Assembly: GCA_032433765.1 (NCBI GenBank)
Contig: JAVIAB010000059.1
Coordinates: 61,774,678 to 61,838,677, forward strand
Origin: Megaustenia siamemsis
Lineage: Eukaryota > Mollusca > Gastropoda > Stylommatophora > Ariophantidae
DNA length: 64,000 bases
Reading direction: 5' to 3'
The position numbers and the translations under genes are program-made. The notes beneath the pieces were generated by a model that did no database searches, was not told the DNA's origin, and saw only the letters and a list, made by a program, of their open reading frames with translations. Positions 12,661 to 21,589 of this stretch are shown piece by piece. The first letter of the stretch is position 1, and each line of letters begins with the position of its first letter.

Positions 12661-13083
12661 ACACATTCGAGTTGCTTCGTGTTTTGTTCGTCGTAGGCTG
12701 CTTACACTATAGCTCGTTTCAAATAACGTGCCCAATTTCAAAACGCTATTACTCAGTAACCGTTTGTTAAAAACTGTTGAAATTTTCCAAATGTTATTAG
12801 AATGCAAAAGACCATTTAAATGTATATTTAACAAATATCTTGCAGCTGCAGTTTTCTTAAAGCGGCGAATTTCTTTGATGTTTGTCAAAATTGTAAATTG
12901 TGAACCCCTAAATAATAGAAATTACCGTAGTTGCTGGTCTATGATTAATTTTCACTAGGTAAAGGCGTGGCCGTAATGGGGAAATAACGGAATATAAAAC
13001 ACCAGGAGAATTATTGTCATCTCAGTTCGAGGACGGACAATAATATCAAGGTATACCTGTATGTCCAATTTTCATAGATGTGT

Positions 13084-13099
13084 GGTCCTGAAAAGGACC
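13084..13099 (-). promoter_or_regulatory. Histone-type mRNA 3' stem-loop downstream of the transposase
   Basis: Minus strand reads CAAACGGTCCTTTTCAGGAC then CACACA: a 6-bp stem, TTTC loop and flanking AAAC/ACCACA that match the consensus of replication-dependent histone mRNAs, which is bound by SLBP and cleaved a few bases downstream. It lies 57 nt after the transposase stop codon, the usual histone spacing. A weakly purine-rich TATGAAAATTGG follows, possibly a degraded histone downstream element. That it works in transposase mRNA is inference. Confidence 0.7.
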
Positions 13100-13156
13100 G
13101 TTTGTTGAACTAATTTAAGGTAATATAGGGGCCAACATTGTGGGGGCTATATACTT

Positions 13157-14434
13157 TCATTCTGAATCAGACGAGTCTAAAAGATTAATAACCGTTTGGG
13201 GTTGAACATTCCACAAACCATCATTTTTCCAATATTCCTTTTCTTGTTTTAAGACGTGGTCTTCACATTTAGCCCAATAATCTTTGTCTATATTTAATAA
13301 AGCGAGACTAGCAAGAGTCTTTACATCGCATATTTTGAATGTTGTATTTTCATCTGCCACTTGTCCTTTTAATTTTGCTCAGATTAGTTCTATTGGATTT
13401 AAATGAGCATGGTAAGGTGGCAGCCTCAAACTTATATGACCGTGCTCTTGGATAATCTTATCTATTTGAAAAATGTTTGTCCTTTGTTTTTGCTTTACTA
13501 GAGATAGTAATTAAGGTTTTAAGTACATGTTTTTAAATTGTATGTGCTCCTTTGTGAGCCATATCTTAATAGCATCTTTTGTACTGGATGACGTCGGGAC
13601 TTTATCTTCAAGTGCAACAATGTTGTCGTACGCTGCATTGTCCATTATTAGGCAAGATGGTCGATCCAGTGATGGGAGAACATAATTTTCAATCCAATGT
13701 CTAAATATGTGACCATTCATCTCAGAGTGATAATCCCGATTGTCTATGGATTTTGAAAGAAAAATGAGCTCTGCATTCTGTATTAGTCCATGTTGTCGAC
13801 TACCTGCATGAGCAATTATCAAGCGCTGTCCTTTGCTGCTAGGTATTAATCTCTTAATCTTTCCATCTGATGACTGCCATTCCCTTTGGTTAGTGTGGTG
13901 AGCATTGATCCATGTTTCATCCAAGTACACAATATCATAACCTTGCTTGCGCACCTCTTTTACTTCACGTAAATACTTGCTTCTCATGACTACTATATGT
14001 GGCTTCTCACAGATGATGTTTCGTCCATTAGAATACTTTCTGAATGTAAAGCCTGCAGCTCTCACATTCCTCCATAATGTCAACTTTGATATTTCAATAC
14101 TGTTGTTCTTTTTCAGCGATACTTTTAATTTTCTTATTGTAACAGTTTCATTCATACCCAACATTTTGCGAATTTCACTTCTAATAAGTTCACTGTCGAA
14201 ATTATCCAACATTTTTGCTCTTCCTTGTGATTTTGTATATTTTGAACATTGACGGTCACGTGCTTGAATCCAGCGATTAAATGACCGTTTAGATAAATCC
14301 AAAATGTGTCTTGTCCTATTCTCAGGGTTTTCTAAAGAATTAAATAATATTCCTCGTTTAGCCTCTTTGCAAAAATAGTCATACACTTTTATTGCGATGT
14401 TTTGTAAACTGAAGAATTTCATTTTAAGACTCAT
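13157..14434 (-). pseudogene. DDE transposase of the Sailor-like element, two nonsense codons
   Basis: One continuous minus-strand frame, open from 14554 but best started at the Met at 14434 (MSLKMKFF), runs to a TGA at 13157-13159. Two in-frame stops break it: TAA at 13511-13513 and a TGA at 13379-13381, where relatives have Trp after NPIELI. The catalytic triad is visible: Asp in YLDETW (about 13920), Asp in LIMDNAAYD (about 13641) and Glu in LNPIELI (about 13389). There are 83 residues between the second Asp and the Glu, close to the DD82E spacing I recall for the Sailor group and far from DD34E. The N-terminal half is helix-turn-helix-like (residues about 45-160). The protein would cut and paste the element at TA sites. 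The stops indicate a dead copy. Confidence 0.87.
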
Positions 14435-14879
14435 GATAAATGTTATCGTTCCACGTCTCCACCTATGAATGAACGGAAATGGAACACACACTTTCTCGTG
14501 TTTTTTAAAAGTGTCTAATTGTGTCAAAAAACCACGGCGAAAGCGTGCAAACACGTCAGTTGTACAGTGTATAGATTTTTACTCGCTATTTTTAACTTAA
14601 AATACTGTAAACATTAAGTTTTGACTACATCAATGGGTCGTTATAAATTTATATAAATCAAATAAGCAACAATAATAACCAAATGTTTTTTTTTTAAGAA
14701 ATTAATTTCCTGTTGGGTTCTAATCATTATAACTTTACATGCAAATTTTGAACAACTTACAACAAGCGGCTAAAAAGCTATCGATTTTAAAAGTTGGGCA
14801 CGAGTTATGAAACAAGCTATAGTTACTGATTAAAAGCCATCAAGATGCATAGAAATCTGAAGCTGTTGTAAAGCTTATT

Positions 14880-15475
14880 ATCATCATCATTTTGTGCCAT
14901 ACCAGTTGGCGTAGGTGATCATGCCTCTCCACAATCTTCTATCTACAGTGCATCGTATCAGTTCTGTTGTTGACTGTTTTCCATGCCATGACACCAAGCT
15001 ATCCAGTATTTTCTCTCTTTGTCGCCGTTGATCTCTCTTTCCTTTTATTTTGCCAGTTGTAACCAAGTATTCCAGCTTTCCTCTTCCCATGATGTGACCG
15101 AAAAATGTTGATTGCTTCTTTCTGATGTTTTTTAAGAGCTCCCTTTTTGTGTTGGCCTCTTTGAGAACTTCCTCATTGGTCTTTTTAGCTGTCCAGGGAA
15201 CTTTCAACATTCTTCCGAGAAATCCCATCTCTGTGGTCTCTAATCGTCTTTTCATTTAATTGTCTACTGTCCATGATTCACTTCCATAGGTCAGAATTGG
15301 TTCTATATAGCACCGATGAACTCTCTTTCTCATTTTTATTGACATAGATTTGTTGCATAAGATATTTTTTCATTTTCTGAAATGCCATTTTGACCTGAGC
15401 TATTCTGCTTTTTATTTCTGTGGTGCATCTCCCATCTGATGTTATTATTGTGCCCAAGTATTTGAAACATAAACG
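14880..15475 (-). mobile_element. LINE 3' end, family B, with ATGATG tail
   Basis: The minus-strand frame 15255-14887 encodes a reverse-transcriptase C-terminal tail (FLGRMLKVPWTAKKTNEEVL, then IRKKQSTFFGHIMGRGKLEY and STTELIRCTVDRRLWRGMIT). It ends YGTK followed by ATGATGATGATAA, a microsatellite-like LINE 3' tail. Coding resemblance extends upstream (to about 15475) with frameshifts and stops. The same family is at 25440-26097, 37215-37500 and 51060-51725. It is 5'-truncated, so not functional. Confidence 0.85.
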
Positions 15476-16165
15476 TAAAAGCTGATTATAATGAAAATTT
15501 TAAACAAAGGAAAAAGTAATATGGTAATAGCTTTACGTAGTGAGAAACAAAACAAAAGTATAACATTTCAGCCAAGAAGGCCTTCAGCTGGAACAATAAA
15601 GCTTTTAGTAAAGACTGGCATAACCTTACATAAAAATACATTTTCTTAAAATATAGGATTACTTACTGACTTATGCACATGCACCACCAAGAATTGTGAG
15701 GACCTGCAATATTTTTGTCCTGAGTCTAAGTGTATTGTATTTGACAGTTATCAACCTTTACTGCTGCAAGGTTTTCTGTGACATTGTCTATCTGTATGAC
15801 TTTTGGTCTTCATTGAGCACTGAAACCAGTCTATCAACTCTTGCATCACAGCAAGTTACTGGTTCAATGGTTTAATGCATAGAATTCAAAATCAAAAATT
15901 TGTTTGTGTCTCTATACATTTAGTTGTGATTTCAACAGTTCACCTGAATTTCACCATTTCTTATTCTGTATTTTACAGTAACCAGTAATGGTTGTATCAT
16001 TTCACATGTGATCTTTCTCTCTAATATGCCTACCTTAAATATAGGACTATGTTTGATATAGTTAAATTAATAGAGTACTTGCAATTAAACTCTAAAGTCA
16101 AATGTAAGACATTTATTACAACGTTTGAAAAGCTAAATTGTAATGGAGGAAAACTTGATATATTT
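15476..16165. other. AT-rich stretch with a Penelope-like terminal scrap
   Basis: Positions 15515-15610 (GGTAATAGCTTTACGTAGTG, then TTTCAGCCAAGAAGGCCTTC) match the terminal sequence of the Penelope-like copies at 21650-21720 and 41085-41150. The rest shows nothing I can name. Confidence 0.5.
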
Positions 16166-16650
16166 AAAACAGTATTTGTAACTTAAACTTTAACCATTGG
16201 AAATGTAAAAACAGTCATAGAGTACATCAAACTAAACTTTAATCTTTGGAAATGTAAAACAGTCAGAGTATATCAAACTAAACTTTAATCTTTGGAAATG
16301 TAAAACAGTCAGAGTATATAAAACTAAACTTTAATCTTTGGAAATGTAAGACCATTAATGCAGTACTTCAAACTAAACTTTTTAATCTGTGAAAATGTAA
16401 GACCATTAATACAGTACTTCAAACTAAAATTTAATCTTTGGAAAGTTAAGAACCATTAATAAAGTACTTGAAACTAAGCTTTAATTTTCGAAAATTTATG
16501 ACCATTAATACAGTAACTCAAACTAAATTTTTTAATCTTTGAAAATTTAACAGCGTTAATATATTACCTCAAACTAAACTTTAATCGTTGTAAATTTAAG
16601 ACCCTTAATACAGTGCTTGCAACTAAAGTTTTTACAAAGGAGAATTCATG
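16166..16650. repeat. Diverged 49-bp minisatellite
   Basis: About ten tandem copies of an AT-rich unit of roughly 46-50 bp, containing AAACTAAACTTTAATCTTTG, then GAAATGTAAGACCATTAATA and CAGTACTTC. Copies become more diverged towards the right end. No coding potential. Confidence 0.9.
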
Positions 16651-17639
16651 TTAATTAAAACACAATCCATATCAAACTTCAGCAAAGATCTGTATGATAC
16701 TTTCTCTTGTACAGTTCACTCAGAGGCAGGACTTAGTAAATGGTTTCAGAAAGGGTTGAAGCAAGAGTGTACTTCATCTCCCTTGTTTTATGGGACTGCC
16801 ATCGACTTCATACAGCAGTGATGCTTTATAATTTCAGAAGGCATTGAATAGTTACTTGAGTCTCATATAGAGGATCTTTGTAGACACAATAATTCTAATC
16901 AGTAGTTATGTGAAAACAGTGTAAGAAAAAACAAATGTCATATCATCAATTGGTAGCAGAATATTTACTGCTGCTTCACTGCCAAGTTCGAGACCTGATC
17001 CTCTACACTAATGGCTTGGTCACAAGAGATGTTCGGAGTAGTTGGCATTTTGTTGTGTATATATGGCCCTTTTCGTCTTGTCAGACGGTCTAGTGGAGGC
17101 TATTGCGTATTTTTTTGAGGTATTGTTTTTGCCGAACAGCTTCTCTCGTGGCTTATTTCTTCCTCATTTCACTTTGCCTACTCTGTCTGGGCACAGGATA
17201 TGGAGATAGTGCTTTACCCAGTCACACTATCCCCCTCTCGACTTCGTTTCAAGGATTTCCGAAGGAGGGACAAAGTCCGTACGTTCGGAATTGAAAGAAG
17301 GTGCAGGGGATGCCAGAAAGACGATTAACGCCGTCCACTGCCTTAGGGTCCCTCCCTCCGGATTTTTACTCTGGGTGTACTCCCATAACCTTCGATTCTA
17401 ACTAGAAACTAGTCCACAAGGTAGTGGAGGGTTTTGTGGTCGAAGTTTCCCTTCTTCTAGACGGGTTGACAGCCAAGGTTTACGAGTCCCGTCTAACCGG
17501 AAGTTTGTTGTGTAATCTAATGGAAATATGATAGATAAAGGTCCAAATGCCCACAAGACCTCCAGCAAATTTATGGAGATTGTGACTTGACGGGAGCTAT
17601 CACTTAGCTGGTTAAGAGACCAACAATATATGTGGTCTT
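16651..17639. other. Unassigned region, probably partly transposon-derived
   Basis: No supported gene. The C/T-rich stretch 17330-17510 has the look of a repetitive element, but I cannot name it. Confidence 0.3.
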
Positions 17640-18085
17640 CGTGATTGATTTGACTGACAAAGGATGTTTCGTCGGATTGACAAGAACACACTTCACAGGC
17701 AGTGGGTGCACCTACTCCACATGTCTCCTGTTAGCAACCAAGCTTGGATATACTGCCCTGGACACTCGGATGTTCGTGGCAAAGAAAAACCAAGAAGTTG
17801 GCGGGGTCTGCAATTAGCAAAGAAATATTACAAAATTGACATGTATCACATAATGATGGCTTTAAAAACTGTCACAGGATGGCTACAAGAAAGCTGAGGA
17901 TAACCCATGGATCAAAAGAATGGTGGAACACGGCGTCATGAAGGACGAAAGCAGGAAGGAACCCAACACGGTCAATCAAAACAGGACATGAATCATCAGT
18001 GGATGAACGTTTCTATGGTTGCTGGAACGAGCGACGGAGCATATATGGGAATGCCCTGACTTCTGTGACGCCAGTTCGTACTAAA
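17640..18085 (+). pseudogene. LINE RNase H C-terminal fragment
   Basis: The frame starting at 17664 contains WIYCPGHSDVRGKEKPRSW, which corresponds to the last RNase H block (PGH-x-x-V-x-GNE-x-AD) of LINE ORF2 with the final Asp motif eroded. Downstream frames retain NPWIKRMVEHGVMKDESR and a block ending GTSDGAYMGM. It differs from the Ingi-type copy at 9790-10800, so it is a second RNase H-bearing LINE family. Frames are broken. Confidence 0.6.
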
Positions 18086-18109
18086 GACTTACATAATATG
18101 ACTTGGAAT

Positions 18110-18808
18110 CAACCACGAAAATTAAATAAATCCAGATAAAAATAAACCTAGAAGAAATAGCATTTGATGAAATAAATCATTAGGTATAACTCAGAAGCTG
18201 CATAGATTAAGAAGAAGACATAGATACATGCATTAGAATCGGAAGAGTAAAGGCAGCAATAACTTTCGAAAGCTATGGAAATCAAAATTACTCAGCACAA
18301 AAACAAAGCTTATAATTGTCAAAAGAAATGTAGTCTTCACCCTTAACTTATGTATACGAGAGCTGAAAAAAACGAAAGTATTAAGAAATATAAAAGAAAG
18401 ATAATTCTCAAAACCTCGCATAAGGATAAAACGCCTGGAACAGACTCACTGCGGAGTTCTATAAACATTTTTTCCCCTTCATAGGAACACTCCTGCTGAA
18501 GGTTTTTAAGGATTCCTTCCACAACGGACATCTACCGACGAGGATCAGCGTGTCATACATCTCCTTACTCATGAAGAACAATATAGAGAAGACACAAGTA
18601 ACAAACTACAGACCGATATCGCTGCTCAACGTACACTATAAAATACTGACAAAGTCCCTGACGAATAAGCTAAAGCCGTTCATGTTCTCACTCGTCCCCG
18701 AAGACCAGCAATACAGCATCCAAGATTAAAATAAAAACAACCACTTCATACGATACATCATCACATACACACATACAAGAAACATACCTTCATCGATTCT
18801 GTCCTTGG
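18110..18808 (+). pseudogene. L1/Tx1-like reverse transcriptase fragment
   Basis: Plus-strand pieces include AEFYKHFFPFIGTLLLKVF, then VTNYRPISLLNVHYKILTKS (RT block 2) and LVPEDQQYSIQD, followed by NHFIRYIIT. This order is the finger and early palm region of L1-type reverse transcriptases. Stops and frameshifts interrupt it (for example TAA at about 18727-18729, after IQD), and it ends abruptly at the hAT element, before the catalytic YxDD. Confidence 0.75.
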
Positions 18809-18811
18809 ATA

Positions 18812-21260
18812 AGGTGACCATATTTTTGAAATCCCATTCCGGGATGGAATAATTTTACTTCAATTTTCCACCAATAAAATTACATTTCTTCTTGCTGTCA
18901 TTTTCAAGTGAATAATACATACATTCTAAAACATCTAATAATATAGACCTACAATACGCTATCAGGATAATCAGGAGATAAAAAAAAACAGTGATACTCA
19001 CTTAAATTGAAGGTGAAACAGAGATGCTGTACTTTTCAGATGAGTGAATTTTCTGTCAAATGTCCTTCTTTGTATGCAGCATCTGATAAAATTCGACACA
19101 TGTTCCCTCATAGTTCACTTTGGTGATCAACATGGCTTTTAAAGTTTCAACACCTAGTTGTGTTTTATCATTTGTCCACAAACTGTTCATCAGAGAAAAC
19201 ACTCGTTCTGTTGCAGAATTTGTTTCAGGTAGACACAAAAAGAACTCTGCCAACTTCAGAATATGTGAAACGGGCACATGATTGTTTCTGAAGTGGGAAG
19301 CTAGTTCAACCCAACGCTGCCCTGGTCATGTTTTATTAAGACTCCACTCACTAATTTTGTGTGAAGTAACGAACTGTTTCATGTAGACATATTTGTCATA
19401 CATTTCATTTTCTGGAAAGTCGACTGAAGGCACTGTTTGACTCACTAATGATGAAGACTTCTCAATATCTTCCCAATTTGGTGTTCTGTTCAGCATTACC
19501 CAGCTGTAAGACTCTAGGTTTTGAAAATTATTTGCAGCCCATTTCTTCAAATAACTTAAAGCTGTTTCATAAAATGAAGAAACACAGGCGTTAAACTTTT
19601 TCACATCATCACGTGGAAATCCTTCCATTTCCAGCTTTTTAAGGATTATCTGAACTCTTGATGGCAAGAAGCCGTCTTCCAGCTTGGACTCCAAGATAGC
19701 TTTCAACCTATTGATGTTGTCAATGACTTCAAATACAGTGACCATCTGTCCCTCTACTTTCTGCACTGCTTCGTGGAAAGAGGATGCCTGACTGTGAACC
19801 AAAATAAGCCATGCCTCAGACAGTGGGTTTTCAAAAAATTCCTGTATAAAAACTGGGCATCTGTCTTGAGATTGAAAATATGATTTTAGAGGCAGGAACA
19901 TGTAAAGAACCCTTTCAACAGCAGGCAAGAGCGCAGGCCACCTAGTTTGTGCTTAACCTAAAATCATCTGGAAGTCTGTGTCGACAAACTGACAAAACTC
20001 CTTGAGACTTTCAACTCTAACTGTGTATGATTTGAAGTACAGATACATTTTTGCAATAGTCATTTCAACATCAACAGGCAATGTCTGCAGCTGCTCGAAC
20101 AGTGTTGTGGACAATATGGCAAGCACACCCAACACCTATCAAACTATGTCCAAAGTTTTCTTTCAGTTTTGTGAAAACATTGCTCTGTCCTTTTCTTTCA
20201 GCGCCCCCAAAATTAGAATTTGTGTTGTCTGCACATAATCCAACTACTTTCAGTTCTAAACCATTTTCAGTTAGACAGTCAATAAGAAAACTACTTACTA
20301 TATCAGATGTTTCACTCGGCAATGACTTCAACTCTAATATTTTAACTTTCAGTCCCTTATTGCGATCAAAGTATCTGACAAGCAAAGGAAAAATCTTGAT
20401 TTCTTTGTGGTTGGAGGCATCTGTCAGTATGGAGATAAATGTTACGTTTTCTAGATCACATCTCTACTCGTTTAGAGCATGGGTGTGAACACATTCCGAA
20501 TAATAGCTTCTGTTTTCGTACGTGCACAAGCAAATTTTGGTTCCAAAGTTACCTGAAGCAATTTTTATGTGCAGTCCATAGATCTAAACGTGTGATTGTG
20601 CATCACTGTATGATATGCAAAGGCACCTTCTGTAGCAGCTAACTGTTCTTCTTTGTCACCAACCTGTTCAGCTCGCAAAAATGTATTTGTCAAAGACGAG
20701 CTTGATGCAGCAGTAGCGACGGCTCTCTTATGTTTATCACTATTTATGTGGCTCTTAATATGACCACGTCCACTATGGTTAATAGTAAACCCGGATGAAC
20801 ATATATTACATCTTATAGTGAAGTCTGATGACGATGTAGACTTTTTTATAAAAGGGTATTCCTTTTGTAAATCTTGATTAAAACTACAATTACGCTTCGG
20901 TGGCATTTTTTGCGAAAGTGAAAGTGAAAGTTAGTAACACAACGAATATATACGAGATTTAAAACTAGGAGCGCATTCTACTGTTTTGATATTAAACAAA
21001 ATTGTCTACACAGCAACGGAATAATATTTTTTTTTTAATTGAAGAAATGTACACCTTATACCAAAATGGCAAAATTGGTAAACGTTTGTGTCCCAAATTA
21101 TTTTTTTATCAAATCCGGGACAAAAGCTAAAAAATATGCCAAAATCGGGACAAAACCGGTACGGCAGCTAATCCGGGACAAAGGTTCAAAAAATGTCAAA
21201 TTCCGGGACTGTCCCGGACAATCCGGGACTGTCCCGGACAATCCGGGACGAATGGTCACC
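18812..21260 (-). mobile_element. hAT transposon with short TIRs
   Basis: The left end AGGTGACCATATTTTTGAAA and the right end (reverse complement) GGTGACCATTCGTCCCGGAT share GGTGACCAT, a terminus typical of BED-finger hAT elements. Just inside the right end is a run of CCGGGACTGTCCCGG repeats (21203-21250). Candidate 8-bp flanks CTTGGATA (left) and TTTGGAAA (right) match only partly. The decayed transposase is inside on the minus strand. Confidence 0.75.
19056..20906 (-). pseudogene. hAT transposase with BED zinc finger, frameshifted
   Basis: The minus strand starts MPPKRNCSF at 20906 and carries a BED-type zinc finger, with Cys pair in RCNICSSGF and His pair in HIKSHINSDKH (about 20815-20730). 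The middle blocks GLCADNTNSNFGG (catalytic Asp region) and GVGCACHIVHN (about 20240-20115) and a helical insertion region (19928-19326) follow. The C-terminal hAT dimerisation domain reads CLPETNSATERVFSLMNSLW (about 19235-19175), ending at 19056. At least four breaks (near 20565, 20400, 19953 and 19326) separate these pieces, so it is inactive. The protein would have bound the TIRs and excised the element. Confidence 0.88.
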
Positions 21261-21262
21261 TT

Positions 21263-21588
21263 TGGAAACTGCAACAAGGAACACTTTCATACATAGTCTT
21301 CAATGGTTCCTGCCGCCTATGCACCATGTACCGGAAGTTCACGTCCTCCTGAAAATGACGATCGTCATATTTTTTTAAATGTATAGCGCTTGATGATGTT
21401 AGGACATCGTTTTTGACTCCAATTCCGAACATATAAAACACAGTCGTCGGATTATCCCCGTTGCACATCAAACAACAGACCGTAAGATTAGTGTATGGAC
21501 GGTCTTGTGAAATACGATGAGCCATTATGATGACGTAGCACACACAACAATGGCTGAGCCCATAGATTCCTGATTACTCCAGTGAATG
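21263..21588. other. Unassigned stretch between hAT and Penelope-like element
   Basis: A minus frame 21543-21256 (containing HFQEDVNFRYMVHRRQEPLK) is open for 95 codons and looks transposon-like, but I cannot assign it. Confidence 0.35.
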
Positions 21589-21589
21589 C

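Larger units (their letters stand above)
12710..14819 (-). mobile_element. Tc1/mariner-superfamily element, Sailor (DD82E)-like, with TIRs and TA duplications
   Basis: Left end TAGCTCGTTTCAAATAACGT and right end (reverse complement) TAGCTTGTTTCATAACTCGT are imperfect terminal inverted repeats that continue over about 35 bp (GTGCCCAA, then an A/T-rich part). Both are flanked by TA (12708-12709 and 14820-14821), the target duplication expected of this superfamily. The element is 2110 bp and holds one transposase on the minus strand, a histone-type stem-loop after it and about 370 bp of further sequence before the left end. The left flank is LINE sequence; the right flank is not recognisably the same LINE. 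Confidence 0.8.

Noticed and set aside
12728..12958. Open frame of 76 codons on the plus strand
   Set aside because: It lies in the terminal region of the Sailor-like element, overlaps its TIR and has no motif.
18812..21260. hAT inserted into the L1-like RT with an exact 8-bp duplication
   Set aside because: The flanks CTTGGATA and TTTGGAAA match only partly, and the L1-like frame does not resume after the element.
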